In this document: positions 8,306 to 17,415 of the stretch, piece by piece | Layout: the number at the start of each line of letters is the position of its first letter | Numbering within the stretch: the first letter of the stretch is position 1 | NCBI RefSeq assembly: GCF_032191775.1 | Contig: NZ_CP132507.1 | Location: forward strand, 3,807,001-3,871,000 | DNA from: Rhodoferax mekongensis | GTDB taxonomy: Bacteria > Pseudomonadota > Gammaproteobacteria > Burkholderiales > Burkholderiaceae_C | Reading direction: 5' to 3' | DNA length: 64,000 bases | Notes under the pieces: model-generated | Databases searched by the model: none | Told to the model about the DNA's origin: nothing | What the model saw: the letters and a program-made list of their open reading frames with translations, nothing else | Translations under genes and position numbers: made by a program

Positions 8306-9319
8306 TCAGGCCGCTGGGCCGGTACTGGTACCCACCTGCAATGCCGGCTGGCGCAACAGCTGGTAAGGGCCGCCCTCGGGGTCGCGCAGCACCTTCATCA
8401 CCATCTCAGCCAAAGCGAAACCGGTGGTTTGCGGGGTGGGCTGGGTCACGGTGGTGACGTCCAAGCCGGTGAGCAAGGTGTCCTGCGGAATGTCGCCATG
8501 CACCACGACCGAGATGTCCTGCCCCACCCGCAACTTGGCATCCATCAGTCCACGGATCAGGCCCACGCCGCCCAGGTTGTTGTCCACCAGCACAGCGGTC
8601 GGCCGGGGTGACAAGGCCAAGACCTGCGCCACGGCATTCAGGCCGCTGCGCCTGTCGTTCACCCCCCCTATGCAATAGCCGGGCGGGCACTCCACGCCTG
8701 CTGTCTTCAGGGTGCTGATGTAGCCCCGATGGCGTTGAAAGGCGAAGTTCAGCTCCAGCGGCGCGTGCACATAGGCAATGCGCGTATGGCCTAGGGCGAG
8801 CAAGTGCTCCACCGCCAACTGGCTGCCAAGGTCGTTGTCAAAGTCCAGCCAGGAGTAATGCGCGCAGTCGGCCGTGCGGCCGTAGCCCACAAAGGGGTAG
8901 TTGTTCTCCAGCAGAAAATCCACACGCGGGTCCTGCACCCGGGTGTTGGGCACGATGACCGCATCCACCCGGCCACCCCGGAACAGGCGCTCGTAGATTT
9001 CGAGCTCGGTCTCGTTCTTGGCCACCGCCAGCAGCAAGTCCTGGTGCTCACGCTCCAAGCGCTCGCCCAAACCATCGGCCATGTCCAGAAACTGCGGGTT
9101 ACCCAAGTTTTCGACCGCAGCGGAATACACAATCCCGATCGCATCGGTATTGCCGCGCACCAGCCTGCGCGCACCCGCATCGGGGCGGTAGCCCATGGCG
9201 TCTGCCATTTCCTTCACACGGGTGCGGGTCAGGGCATTGACGTCGGTGTACCCGTTCAGGGCCCTGCTGACCGTGGAAGTGGACAGACCCAATGCCTGGG
9301 CCAACTGCTTGATGCTCAC
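8306..9319 (-). CDS. LacI-family transcriptional regulator
   Basis: A 337-residue LacI/PurR-type repressor. Residues 2-25 (SIKQLAQALGLSTSTVSRAL) are the helix-turn-helix, followed by the hinge RPDAGARRLVRGNTDAIG and a periplasmic-binding-protein-like effector domain. Effectors in this family are usually sugars or nucleosides, but nothing next to it is a sugar operon: prfC lies divergently 144 bases away and ahcY lies downstream. The regulated genes may be elsewhere. I see no convincing operator in the 9320-9463 gap. Confidence 0.88.
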   Translation of the reverse strand: MSIKQLAQALGLSTSTVSRALNGYTDVNALTRTRVKEMADAMGYRPDAGARRLVRGNTDAIGIVYSAAVENLGNPQFLDMADGLGERLEREHQDLLLAVAKNETELEIYERLFRGGRVDAVIVPNTRVQDPRVDFLLENNYPFVGYGRTADCAHYSWLDFDNDLGSQLAVEHLLALGHTRIAYVHAPLELNFAFQRHRGYISTLKTAGVECPPGYCIGGVNDRRSGLNAVAQVLALSPRPTAVLVDNNLGGVGLIRGLMDAKLRVGQDISVVVHGDIPQDTLLTGLDVTTVTQPTPQTTGFALAEMVMKVLRDPEGGPYQLLRQPALQVGTSTGPAA

Positions 9320-9463
9320 GCGTGTCTCCGGGATTGCTCGTTTGTTATGGGGATGAGTTTAAGGCCTGCCCCGCGCGCGGCTGTCGAGGCGGCTCTGTAA
9401 AATACGCCCTCTTCTCCTGCGGCCCGCCTGTGATGCGCGGCCCACCCGACCCTGGACCCCCCT

Positions 9464-11092
9464 GTGACCTACGCACCCGAGACCCGCCGCCGCCGCACTT
9501 TTGCGATCATTTCCCACCCGGACGCCGGCAAGACCACGCTCACCGAAAAGCTCTTGCTGTTCTCGGGCGCGATCCAGATCGCCGGTTCGGTGAAGGCCCG
9601 CAAAGCCAGCCGCCACGCCACCTCCGACTGGATGGAAATCGAAAAGCAGCGCGGCATCTCTGTGGCCTCGTCGGTCATGCAGATGTCGTACCGCGACCAC
9701 GTGGTCAACCTGCTCGACACCCCCGGACACAAGGACTTCTCGGAAGACACCTACCGCGTGCTGACCGCCGTGGACTCGGCCCTGATGGTGATTGACGCCG
9801 CCAACGGTGTGGAAAGCCAAACCCGCCGCCTGATCGAGGTCTGCCGCCAGCGCGACACACCCATCATCACCTTCGTGAACAAGATGGACCGCGAAGTGCG
9901 CGACCCCTTGGACATCATGGACGAAGTAGAGCGTGAACTGGGCATGCCCTGCTGCCCCATCACCTGGCCGGTGGGCCAGGGCAAGAGCTTTGGCGGCATC
10001 ATCAATTTGCTGACCAAGAGCATGACCGTGTTCCAGCCCGGCAGCGAAAAGCGCCCGCAAGACTTCGAGACCATTGCGCTGTCGGATGCCGACAACCTTC
10101 GCGCACGCTTTGGCCAAGCCTTTGACGATGCACTGGAGAGCATGGAACTCGCGGTGGGTGCATCTTCCGATTGGGACCACGACGCCTTCCTGGCCGGCAA
10201 ACTCACGCCGGTGTTCTTCGGTTCGGGGGTGAACAATTTCGGTGTGATGGAAGTTTTGGACGCGGTGGTGGACATGTCTCCGCCACCGGGCCCGCGCGTG
10301 GCCTACACCGAAGTCAACCGCAACCGCGAAGCCCGAACCATACAGCCCGACGACGAGAGCTTCTCCGGCGTGGTGTTCAAGGTGCAAGCCAACATGGACG
10401 CCAACCACCGCGACCGCATTGCGTTTGTGCGCGTGGCGTCCGGCAAGTACACCCCCGGCATGAAGATGAAAGTGCAGCGCACCGCCAAAGAATTGCGTCC
10501 TACCAGCGTGGTGACCTTCATGAGCCAGCGCCGCGAAGCGGTGGACGAAGCCTACGCGGGCGACATCATCGGATTTACCACCCACGGCGGCGTACAGCTG
10601 GGCGACACCATCACTGATGGACCCAACCTGCAGTTCACCGGCCTGCCTTTCTTTGCGCCCGAAATGTTCATGACCGTGGTGCTCAAAAACCCGCTGCGCA
10701 CCAAGCAGTTGCAACAAGGCCTGATGCAGCTGGGGGAGGAAGGCGCCATCCAGGTTTTCAAACCCGATGCCGGCGGCAACATGCTGCTGGGCGCCGTGGG
10801 GCAATTGCAGTTTGAAGTGGTGCAACACCGCCTGAAGGCAGAGTACGACTGCGATGTGCGACTGGAAAGCTGCCAATACACCGGCGCCCGTTGGATCACG
10901 GCTGACAACGCCGCCGATCTGCGCGACTTCGAAACCGCCTACCCACTGCGTATGGCGCACGACGCGGCCGATACCCTGGCCTACCTCTGCACCAGCCCCT
11001 ATGACGTGCGCCTGGCGCAAGAGCGCTTCCCCAAAATCCACTTCCACCCGCTGCGCGAGCATGCGGGCTTGGCACTGCAAACCGCAGGCTAA
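9464..11092 (+). CDS. prfC: peptide chain release factor 3
   Basis: RF3 of 542 residues with a GTG start. This GTPase recycles RF1/RF2 from terminated ribosomes. The G1 motif is SHPDAGKTTL, the G3 region LLDTPGHKDFSEDT, and G4 FVNKMDRE. The C-terminal domain has RREAVDEAYAGDIIGF and GQLQFEVVQHRL, which set RF3 apart from EF-G and from tetracycline ribosome-protection proteins. It is followed after 15 bases by the HAD phosphatase gene. Confidence 0.97.
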   Translation: MTYAPETRRRRTFAIISHPDAGKTTLTEKLLLFSGAIQIAGSVKARKASRHATSDWMEIEKQRGISVASSVMQMSYRDHVVNLLDTPGHKDFSEDTYRVLTAVDSALMVIDAANGVESQTRRLIEVCRQRDTPIITFVNKMDREVRDPLDIMDEVERELGMPCCPITWPVGQGKSFGGIINLLTKSMTVFQPGSEKRPQDFETIALSDADNLRARFGQAFDDALESMELAVGASSDWDHDAFLAGKLTPVFFGSGVNNFGVMEVLDAVVDMSPPPGPRVAYTEVNRNREARTIQPDDESFSGVVFKVQANMDANHRDRIAFVRVASGKYTPGMKMKVQRTAKELRPTSVVTFMSQRREAVDEAYAGDIIGFTTHGGVQLGDTITDGPNLQFTGLPFFAPEMFMTVVLKNPLRTKQLQQGLMQLGEEGAIQVFKPDAGGNMLLGAVGQLQFEVVQHRLKAEYDCDVRLESCQYTGARWITADNAADLRDFETAYPLRMAHDAADTLAYLCTSPYDVRLAQERFPKIHFHPLREHAGLALQTAG

Positions 11093-11107
11093 CCAAGAGG
11101 CCCCCAC

Positions 11108-11968
11108 GTGAAACCCCTGGCGCAATGGCCGGTGGACAGCCGCCGTGCCATCCGCGGGGTGTTCACCGATATCGACGACACCCTCACCCACGACGGCCAC
11201 ATCGCCCCAGAGGCGCTGCAAGCGCTGGGCGATTTGAAGGTTGCGGGGCTCACGGTGATTCCCATCACCGGGCGGCCCATCGGCTGGTGCGAGCCCTTCA
11301 TGGCGGGCACCAATGGCCCGTCCTGGCCGGTGGATGCCATGGTGGCCGAGAACGGGGCTGTTGCGTTTGTGCCCGGCGCTGCCAACGCGGTTACAAGCCA
11401 AATCGGCCTCCAGCGCCCTTCGGATATGCGCGAGGTGCTATCAAAAAGATATCAACAAAGTGCCGAGGTGCGTACCGCCAATCGACAGCGCATGGACGCC
11501 ATTGCCGCCCAGGTCTGTGCCGAAGTGCCGGGCATGGAGCTCAGCCGCGACAGCGCGGGACGCGAGACCGACCTCGCGTTCGACTACGCCGAATTTGCCC
11601 ATCACTCGCCCGAAACGGTGCAACGCGTGCTGGCCCTGCTGCAAAGCCACGGCATGCAAACCACGGTGAGCAGCATCCACATCCACGGCTGCTTCGGGGA
11701 CTTCAACAAATGGACCGGCGCCTGCTGGATCGTCCGCGAGCTGCTGGGCCGCGACCTCAGCACCGAGCTGGACCAGTGGGTGTTTGTGGGCGACTCGGGC
11801 AACGACCAGGCCATGTTTGAGCACTTCAGGCACAGCGCGGGCGTGGCCAACATTGCGCGCTTTGTGCCACAGCTCAGCCACCTGCCGACCTACCTCACGC
11901 CTTCTGCGCGAGGCGCAGGTTTTGCCGAGGTCGCCCGCGCCATTCTGGAAGCACGTTCTTTTGCATAA
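11108..11968 (+). CDS. HAD-IIB (Cof-type) phosphatase
   Basis: A 286-residue haloacid-dehalogenase hydrolase with GTG start. Motif I is FTDIDDTLT with both catalytic Asp residues, motif II PITGRP, and motif IV GDSGNDQAMF, placing it in subclass IIB with sugar-phosphate phosphatases. Substrate unknown. Codons around 11400-11450 coincide with a copy of the window's short dispersed repeat and encode LQRPSDMREVLSKRYQQ, so this loop is probably repeat-derived. The stop overlaps the likely TTG start of the MFS gene. Confidence 0.85.
   Translation: MKPLAQWPVDSRRAIRGVFTDIDDTLTHDGHIAPEALQALGDLKVAGLTVIPITGRPIGWCEPFMAGTNGPSWPVDAMVAENGAVAFVPGAANAVTSQIGLQRPSDMREVLSKRYQQSAEVRTANRQRMDAIAAQVCAEVPGMELSRDSAGRETDLAFDYAEFAHHSPETVQRVLALLQSHGMQTTVSSIHIHGCFGDFNKWTGACWIVRELLGRDLSTELDQWVFVGDSGNDQAMFEHFRHSAGVANIARFVPQLSHLPTYLTPSARGAGFAEVARAILEARSFA
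11400..11450 (+). repeat. in-frame copy of the ~45-bp dispersed repeat (family A) in HAD phosphatase gene
   Basis: Begins AAATCGGCCTCCAGCGCCC and continues GGATATGCGCGAGG TGCTATCAAAAA. It parallels the intergenic copies at 15480 and 21249 over the full length, allowing a few mismatches. It keeps the phosphatase frame open. Confidence 0.75.
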
Positions 11969-13157
11969 CGACCCCACCACCGGCGCCACTGCGCACCCCA
12001 GCTCCCGCACGGGCTTGCTGGCCGTGTTCGGCTCCACGCTGTTTCAGCTCTCGGGCGTCTTTATGTTGTCGCCGCTGATGCTGGTGCTGCTCACAGAGCG
12101 GGAGGTGTCCACCACCATCGCCGGCCTGTTTGCGGCGACGACCTGGCTGGGCATATTCATCGTGACGCCCTTTGCGTCAGCGCTCACACGGCGATGGGGC
12201 CGTCGGCGCGCCATGTGGTTTGCCTCCGGCGTGCCGCTGGCAGCGGCAGTGGGCTTCTTGAGTACCGACTCCATACCGGTGTGGTTTGTGTTGGAGCTTC
12301 TGGCGGGCATTGCAGGCGGCATGCGCTGGGTGCTGGCCGAGGCCTTGATTGCCGAGTTCTCGCCGCCCGAGCGCCTGGGGCGCACCATGGGCATGTACGC
12401 CACCATGGTGGGCGCGACCTTCATCATCGGCCCCAGCCTCTTGGCCTGGGCCGGCAGCACAGGGCATGTGGCGCTGGGTCTGGTGATCGCACTGCTGACC
12501 CTGGGCCTGGTATGGACGATGTTCATACCGCCCATCTCCACCCCAGCAGAGGCCGGCAACACCAGCGTCGGACCGCGCGGCCTGTGGCAGGCGGTGCAGC
12601 AGCACCCCATCCTGATGCTGGCCGGGTTTATCGGCGGCTTCTTTGAGCTGGGCTTGGCCTCCATCCTGCCGCTCTACGGCCTGAGCATGGGTCTGGGCGC
12701 CAGTGCAGCCGCGTTGTTGATTTCTGTGAGCGGTCTGGGCAGCACGCTGGCAGCCATTCCAGTGGGCATGGCTGCAGACCGGTTTGCCGACCCGGTGCGT
12801 GGCCGCCGCAGCCTGATGGTGGCCGTGGCCGCCGTCGCCTTAGTGTGTGCTGCAGCCCTGCCTTTGGTGGAGCACGCCATCTGGGTCGCGTGGCCGGTGG
12901 TGTTTTTGCTCGGCGCCGCCGGCAGCAGCCTCTACACCCTGTGCATGACCGACATAGGCGCACGCGAAAAAGGCATTGCCTTGGTCAACTGCACCGCGGT
13001 GCTGGTGTTGAACTACACCTTGGGCGGGCTGGTGGCCTCCGGCATCAGCGGCGCGCTGATTGACTGGTCGGCCACGGTGGCTTTTCCGGCGGTATTGATT
13101 CTGGTGGCGGCCGTGGGTCTGGCCGCCCTGCTGCGCGCCCGCCGCAACCCGGCCTGA
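11961..13157 (+). CDS. MFS transporter
   Basis: A 12-helix major facilitator protein of about 398 residues. The frame is open 59 codons further upstream, but that part overlaps the HAD gene in another frame and is not membrane-like. A TTG at 11961 with GGAAG about 8 bases before it gives a normal N-terminus: a short polar tail, then GLLAVFGSTLFQLSGVFMLS. The loop motif TRRWGRRRAMW after helix 2 and the half-repeat loop near DRFADPVRGRR fit drug/sugar-type MFS proteins. Cargo unknown. The overlap with the phosphatase gene suggests translational coupling. Confidence 0.8.
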   Translation: MHNDPTTGATAHPSSRTGLLAVFGSTLFQLSGVFMLSPLMLVLLTEREVSTTIAGLFAATTWLGIFIVTPFASALTRRWGRRRAMWFASGVPLAAAVGFLSTDSIPVWFVLELLAGIAGGMRWVLAEALIAEFSPPERLGRTMGMYATMVGATFIIGPSLLAWAGSTGHVALGLVIALLTLGLVWTMFIPPISTPAEAGNTSVGPRGLWQAVQQHPILMLAGFIGGFFELGLASILPLYGLSMGLGASAAALLISVSGLGSTLAAIPVGMAADRFADPVRGRRSLMVAVAAVALVCAAALPLVEHAIWVAWPVVFLLGAAGSSLYTLCMTDIGAREKGIALVNCTAVLVLNYTLGGLVASGISGALIDWSATVAFPAVLILVAAVGLAALLRARRNPA

Positions 13158-13190
13158 TCCGCCACCGCGCGGCCTTGCCGCCCTTAACGC

Positions 13191-13895
13191 TTATTTGCCC
13201 GAGGTCGCTTTTTTGACGACTTTGGCCGCTGGCTTGGCAGACTTGGCTGCCGGTTTTTTAGCCGAAGCCTTGGCCTTGCCTTTAGATGATGCTTTTGCAG
13301 ATGCTTTGGCTTTGGCACCCGCCTTGGCTTTGCCCTTGGCGGCCGACTGCTTGGCGCTCTTCACCGTCACGGCCTTGCCCGGCGGGGGCAGCAAATCTTC
13401 CATGGTCAGGCCATAGCGCTCGGCCATGTTGGCCCACCCGGTGCCCCTCGCCTTTTGGGGCAAGACCCCATCCATCACCTGTTCGCCCTGCGGAGTGCGC
13501 AACACCCCGCCATGCAGCGCCGCCTGCAGCTGATCCGGATTGGGGTAGGCCACGCCTTGCTGCGCCAGTGCGCCTTGCGCGAGCTTGAGCGCCAGGCGTA
13601 CTTCGCCGTAACCCAAAGGTCCGGTCGCTGGTTCTTTGCTGGCCGCACCTTCGGTAGCCGTCGGGCGGCCGCTGCGCAAGGTGGTGACCAGTTGATCCGC
13701 ATCGTGGCGGTTGCCGATCCAGCCACCGAACTCGGAGATAAGCCGCTCCGTAGAAGCTGCGTTGTCGAGGGTGGCTGTCACGCCCTGGGCCAGCACCAGT
13801 GCGGGGGTAGCCACGGCACAAGCCATGGCTACAACGGTGGCGCGCACACCGCGCCGCAGCCACACGGGGCTGCAGATTTGAAAAATCGAAGTCAT
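13191..13895 (-). CDS. exported protein with Lys/Ala-rich histone-H1-like tail
   Basis: A 234-residue protein of unknown function. Residues 1-36 are a signal peptide ending VATPALVLAQG. A central domain at about 95-175 includes GPLGYGEVRLALKLAQGALAQQG and GTGWANMAERYGL. The last 60 residues are almost only Lys, Ala, Ser and Gly (KGKAKASAKKPAAKSAKPAA), like a histone H1 tail. The central domain clearly matches the exported protein at 24393-25085, so the two are paralogues with different tails. A basic tail outside the membrane could bind DNA, lipopolysaccharide or a polyanion; this is speculation. Confidence 0.7.
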   Translation of the reverse strand: MTSIFQICSPVWLRRGVRATVVAMACAVATPALVLAQGVTATLDNAASTERLISEFGGWIGNRHDADQLVTTLRSGRPTATEGAASKEPATGPLGYGEVRLALKLAQGALAQQGVAYPNPDQLQAALHGGVLRTPQGEQVMDGVLPQKARGTGWANMAERYGLTMEDLLPPPGKAVTVKSAKQSAAKGKAKAGAKAKASAKASSKGKAKASAKKPAAKSAKPAAKVVKKATSGK

Positions 13896-13942
13896 AAACG
13901 CAAGCTTAGCCGCTCCGGGCGGGCTGCCCGCCCCGGCGCGTG

Positions 13943-14983
13943 TTACGGATTGGTAAAGCCCTGCAACACATTCACCGCATTCACCCCCACCTCTTCCACG
14001 GCGTAACCGCCTTCAAAGATGAACACGGTGGGCAAGCCGGCTTTCGCCAGGCGCTCGCCGATGCGCAGGTAGTCGTCCGTCTTGAGCTTGAAGCCGGAAA
14101 TCGGGTCGCCCTCAAAGGTGTCCATGCCCAGCGACACCACCAATGCATCTGCGCCAAATTTGGCAATGCCCGCCAAGGCAGTCTCCAGGGCCTGGGCCCA
14201 GCTGGCGTAGTCGGTACCGCGAGGCAGTGGCAGGTTGAGGTTGGCCCCCCATCCAGCGCCGGAGCCAGTTTCATCCGCATGGCCCAGATAGAACGGGTAC
14301 TCGGTGCGCGGGTCGCCGTGAATGCTGGCGAAGTACACATCGGGCCGGTCGTAAAAGATGGCCTGCGTGCCGTTGCCATGGTGGTAGTCCACATCCAGCA
14401 CCGCCACTTTGTGCATCCCAGCATTGCGCAGGTGCTGTGCCGCCAAAGCTGCGTTGTTCAGGAAGCAGTAGCCGCCGAAAAAGTCCGCCCCTGCGTGGTG
14501 GCCGGGCGGGCGGCTCAGGGCGAAGGCAGCACGGTCGCCGGCCAACACCGCTTGCGCGGCACTCAATGCGCAGTGCGCTCCGGCGCGAGCGGCCACCCAA
14601 GTACCGCTGGTGAAGGGCGTGCCCGCGTCGTACGAATACAGCCCCACCTTGGCGGCAAAGTTGTCAGGTTCAATGTCGGTGCGGAAGGTGCGCGTGGGCC
14701 AGACGGAGGGCAGGATGTCCTTGTCCGCATTGGCTGCGTCCAACGCCACCCACTGGTCCCAGGCGGTTGCCAAAAAGTTCAGGTAGCGCGGGCTGTGGAT
14801 GGCGGTGAGCGCCGCCTCGTCAAAGGCTTGCGGCTCCAGCACCGCGCCCAGCTGGCGGCGTTGCAGCTCGGCCAGCACATGGTCGGCACGGGCCGGCACC
14901 TCAAAACACGGCACCAGCGCGCCGCGGAACATTTCGACTTTGCCCTGGTGTTGGGCGTGGAGGTGGTTGTAAAAGGTTTTCAT
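13943..14983 (-). CDS. histone-deacetylase-family (acetylpolyamine amidohydrolase-like) enzyme
   Basis: A 346-residue arginase-fold deacetylase. Catalytic and zinc residues are visible in SRPPGHHAGADFFGGYCF (His-His pair) and VLDVDYHHGNGTQ (Asp and His zinc ligands), with a further Asp in SLGMDTFEGDP. Bacterial members deacetylate acetylated polyamines, small amides or proteins. The FGGYCFLNNAALAAQ helix and the length match acetylpolyamine amidohydrolases, but the substrate cannot be settled from sequence. Confidence 0.9.
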   Translation of the reverse strand: MKTFYNHLHAQHQGKVEMFRGALVPCFEVPARADHVLAELQRRQLGAVLEPQAFDEAALTAIHSPRYLNFLATAWDQWVALDAANADKDILPSVWPTRTFRTDIEPDNFAAKVGLYSYDAGTPFTSGTWVAARAGAHCALSAAQAVLAGDRAAFALSRPPGHHAGADFFGGYCFLNNAALAAQHLRNAGMHKVAVLDVDYHHGNGTQAIFYDRPDVYFASIHGDPRTEYPFYLGHADETGSGAGWGANLNLPLPRGTDYASWAQALETALAGIAKFGADALVVSLGMDTFEGDPISGFKLKTDDYLRIGERLAKAGLPTVFIFEGGYAVEEVGVNAVNVLQGFTNP

Positions 14984-15007
14984 GATGGATTACGAAACAT
15001 ATTGGCC

Positions 15008-15054
15008 ACTAGCGCCCGTGGAATATGCGCGAGCAGCTATTAAATAAATAGCAA
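15008..15054 (+). repeat. family A dispersed repeat between the deacetylase and PPC genes
   Basis: Contains AGCGCCCGTGGAATATGCGC followed by GAGCAGCTATTAAAT. Its right end runs into the bases forming the stop codon of the PPC-domain gene (TGA at 15056-15058). Confidence 0.85.
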
Positions 15055-15055
15055 A

Positions 15056-15466
15056 TCAGTTCCGGGGACGGATCACCAGTTCATCGTATCCGGTGAGCGA
15101 GTCCGGCTCGCGGGTGAACTGCCAGTCGGGCAGCAGGCCCAGCAGCACCTCGGCGGTGGTGAGCACGATGCAGCCAGGCGCCACATGCCCGCCCAGCACC
15201 TGCCCCGTGGTGGTGGAAATAGCCATGTGCATGTGCGAACCGGTCTTGTCACCACTGGCAGCCACGGTGCCCGAGAGGGTGAGTATCTCCATGCTTTCGG
15301 TCAGCCGCGTGGGCTGCGCCGCGCCCGCTAGCCGGATGCCCGCCGTGGACAGGCTGCCGATGCCGGACAACACAAACGCTGCGCGGCAGTTTTGGGCGAG
15401 AACCGCGGCTTCCAGCGTGGCGCGCAGGTCTTGGCCGGGGGTGAGGCGGATGGGGAGAGTTTTCAT
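15056..15466 (-). CDS. PPC/DUF296-domain protein
   Basis: A 136-residue single-domain protein of the PPC family (plants and prokaryotes conserved, DUF296). The signature is GSHMHMAISTTTGQVLGGH followed by PGCIVLTTAEV, with the conserved His pair. In plants this domain is joined to AT-hooks; stand-alone bacterial members form trimers and have no firmly known role, DNA binding being proposed. The gene is framed on both sides by family A repeats (15008 and 15480). Confidence 0.85.
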   Translation of the reverse strand: MKTLPIRLTPGQDLRATLEAAVLAQNCRAAFVLSGIGSLSTAGIRLAGAAQPTRLTESMEILTLSGTVAASGDKTGSHMHMAISTTTGQVLGGHVAPGCIVLTTAEVLLGLLPDWQFTREPDSLTGYDELVIRPRN

Positions 15467-15479
15467 AGTATCTATGCCA

Positions 15480-15526
15480 AATCAGGCTCTAGCGCTCATG
15501 GATATTGCGCGAGAAGCTATCAAAAC
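15480..15526 (+). repeat. family A dispersed repeat upstream of the PPC gene
   Basis: Reads AATCAGGCTCTAGCGCTCAT, then GGATATTGCGCGAGAAGCTATCAAAA (given in two parts). It is in the same orientation as the copy at 19061-19108, and these two bracket the accessory block 15556-19016. Confidence 0.85.
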
Positions 15527-15555
15527 AGAAGCGTATTTGATGGCTACTTGCGACC

Positions 15556-17406
15556 TCATCCGACTGCCAACTTGCGATACGCCTGATCTGGCCGATTTGG
15601 CACATCAGGGAATCTCAGCTCAAGCTGTCCCTTCTTCACCATCCCGCCAAGAATGCGACCCTGCAGGTTTTCCGCGTCACGGTTTAACAAAGCAGCCAAA
15701 TCCTTGGAAGTCAGCCAACGGCCATCGCACAGGCGCAAAACCAATGCTTGCATTTCAGCCGCAGGCAGCTTTCCTTTGATGCGTGCGGGCTCCGCCAATA
15801 ACAGGAGTTCCAGAGGCCAATGAGGGGAGTTCGCCGCCAAATGAGGGGAGTCCCCGGCCAATTGAGGGGAGCTTTGGGGGGAGTCCACCCCCAAATGAGG
15901 GGAGCCCCCGTCTGATTGGGGGAAATCCTCCGCCACGCGGTAGCTGGCCCAGCGCCGTTGATTTTGCTGCGTCAGCAGGCCATCGCGCACCAGGCTTTGC
16001 AGCACGCCGGTGATGTCTTTGGAGTGTTCCCCGGTGATTTCCTGCATGCGGCTGTTGGTCACGCTGCCTTCGACCTGTGCAGTCACCACGGCCTGCACCG
16101 CCGTCTTGTCCAGCTTGGCAAACCGGTCGCCAAAGCGCACGCGTAGCGCCTGGTCCACCTCGTCGGGAATCAGGCTAACCATGGGCAACACCAGCTTCAC
16201 CCGGTCGGGCTGCAAAACCTCTTCCAACCGGGGCGAGCGCCAATGCTGTGCACGCCAACCGGCCCGAATCTTATCCATGCCGGAGCCGGCCTTGTCGCCG
16301 CCGCCCATAAGCTGGAACATGAGCTGCAAACTCTTGTTACGACACTCGCTTACGCCACCTTGCAACAACTGCACCCGCGACACCAGCAGCGAACCGGGAT
16401 TGGACAACTCAATGCGGTCCGGGTAGCGCTCTATCACCACGCCGCCTTGCCCGCGATGGTCGGCGTGCACCAATGCGTTCACCACCGCCTCGCGTAGCGC
16501 CTCGTGCACCGGCGAGTCGTCCTTGCGGTACAGCTCTCGATCCAGCTGAAATGGCATCCTCAAGTCGCCCGACAGGCGCTGCATCACCCTCACATAAAAC
16601 TGGAAAAGGTTGTTCTCCCAGGTGCCATCGGGCAACACACGGTCGGTCCAGCGCACAGCGGGGTCGTCAGACAGACGCTCGCGATAGTCCACATGAAAAC
16701 CGGGCAACGCATCGCGCAAGGCCTCAAACCGACCAAACATCAACAGGCCTGCCACGGTGGCACCTTCCAAACCCGTGGCACGGTCGCGACGCAGGGCGCT
16801 CAACTTGGTGAGCAACGGCGCATCGTCGAGCAGCAGCCACGGATGGTCTGGCGCGCGGGACGCAAAGCGGTTGCGGTACTGCTTCACCGTCTCGGGGTCA
16901 AAGTCTGCCTGTCCAAAATGCTCCACGATTTGCGAGTCCGCAGGCGTGTCGGACTGGTCGGCCAACATGCGGCGCACCTCATCGTCCGAGCAGCGGTAGT
17001 CGCCTTCATCTGCTCGCCGGTAGGTGCCCGTCATCGGGTTAGGCCCCACAAACACCGGGCGCTGCAACCGGGATGCGCGTGGCACATGCACCACCACAAA
17101 CTGACGGCCCTCGTCTTCCACCGTGCGCACATCGTCATCGCGCAGCAAATTTGCGCTGACCTTATGTCGGTCGTTCAACTGCCCCCACAACACCGTGCGC
17201 AGCTGCGCGGCATCGGGCACGCCCTCCCACACCAGGCCAGAAGCCTTCTCGGCCACGCCCAGCACAATGGTGCCGCCCTGCGTGTTGGCCATGGCGGAGT
17301 AGGACTCCCAAAAACTGCCCGGCATGCCACCGCGCGCCGACTTGAATTCGGTGTCGATGCCCTCGGTGCTGGACTGCAAGGCGGAGAAGAGGTCGAGCTG
17401 GCGCAT
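15556..17406 (-). CDS. AlbA_2/Schlafen-type ATP-binding protein (COG2865-like)
   Basis: A 616-residue protein. Residues about 15-140 form an AlbA_2 (Schlafen-like) domain with GIDTEFKSARGGMPGSFWES and TQGGTIVLGVAE. A GHKL-like ATP-binding part follows (HEALREAVVNALVHADHRGQ, then RIELSNPGSLLV, then GSGMDKI). The C-terminus has winged-helix-like segments separated by a Ser-Pro-His/Gln repeat at about 494-529. Members often sit in type I restriction loci or defence islands or act as regulators. Here it follows the coiled-coil gene after 9 bases, with an HsdR remnant at the head of the same operon. Function unproven; a defence role is inference. Confidence 0.8.
   Translation of the reverse strand: MRQLDLFSALQSSTEGIDTEFKSARGGMPGSFWESYSAMANTQGGTIVLGVAEKASGLVWEGVPDAAQLRTVLWGQLNDRHKVSANLLRDDDVRTVEDEGRQFVVVHVPRASRLQRPVFVGPNPMTGTYRRADEGDYRCSDDEVRRMLADQSDTPADSQIVEHFGQADFDPETVKQYRNRFASRAPDHPWLLLDDAPLLTKLSALRRDRATGLEGATVAGLLMFGRFEALRDALPGFHVDYRERLSDDPAVRWTDRVLPDGTWENNLFQFYVRVMQRLSGDLRMPFQLDRELYRKDDSPVHEALREAVVNALVHADHRGQGGVVIERYPDRIELSNPGSLLVSRVQLLQGGVSECRNKSLQLMFQLMGGGDKAGSGMDKIRAGWRAQHWRSPRLEEVLQPDRVKLVLPMVSLIPDEVDQALRVRFGDRFAKLDKTAVQAVVTAQVEGSVTNSRMQEITGEHSKDITGVLQSLVRDGLLTQQNQRRWASYRVAEDFPQSDGGSPHLGVDSPQSSPQLAGDSPHLAANSPHWPLELLLLAEPARIKGKLPAAEMQALVLRLCDGRWLTSKDLAALLNRDAENLQGRILGGMVKKGQLELRFPDVPNRPDQAYRKLAVG
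15820..15925. repeat. degenerate ~20-30-bp tandem repeat inside the AlbA_2 gene
   Basis: Four to five imperfect copies of a unit around CAAATGAGGGGAGTCCCC. On the coding strand it encodes DSPHLGVDSPQ, SSPQLAGDSPHL and AANSPHW, a flexible linker between two C-terminal domains. Spacing between units is uneven, so this is not a CRISPR-type array. Such tracts expand and contract by slippage. Confidence 0.75.
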
Positions 17407-17415
17407 TGATGGGCC

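Noticed and set aside
9359..11401. A 680-codon minus-strand open frame opposite prfC
   Set aside because: Shadow of the prfC reading frame; composition is unlike a folded protein and there is no ribosome site.
15820..15925. Regularly spaced repeats that might be a small CRISPR array
   Set aside because: Units are unevenly spaced, imperfect, in frame in a protein, and no spacers or cas genes are present.
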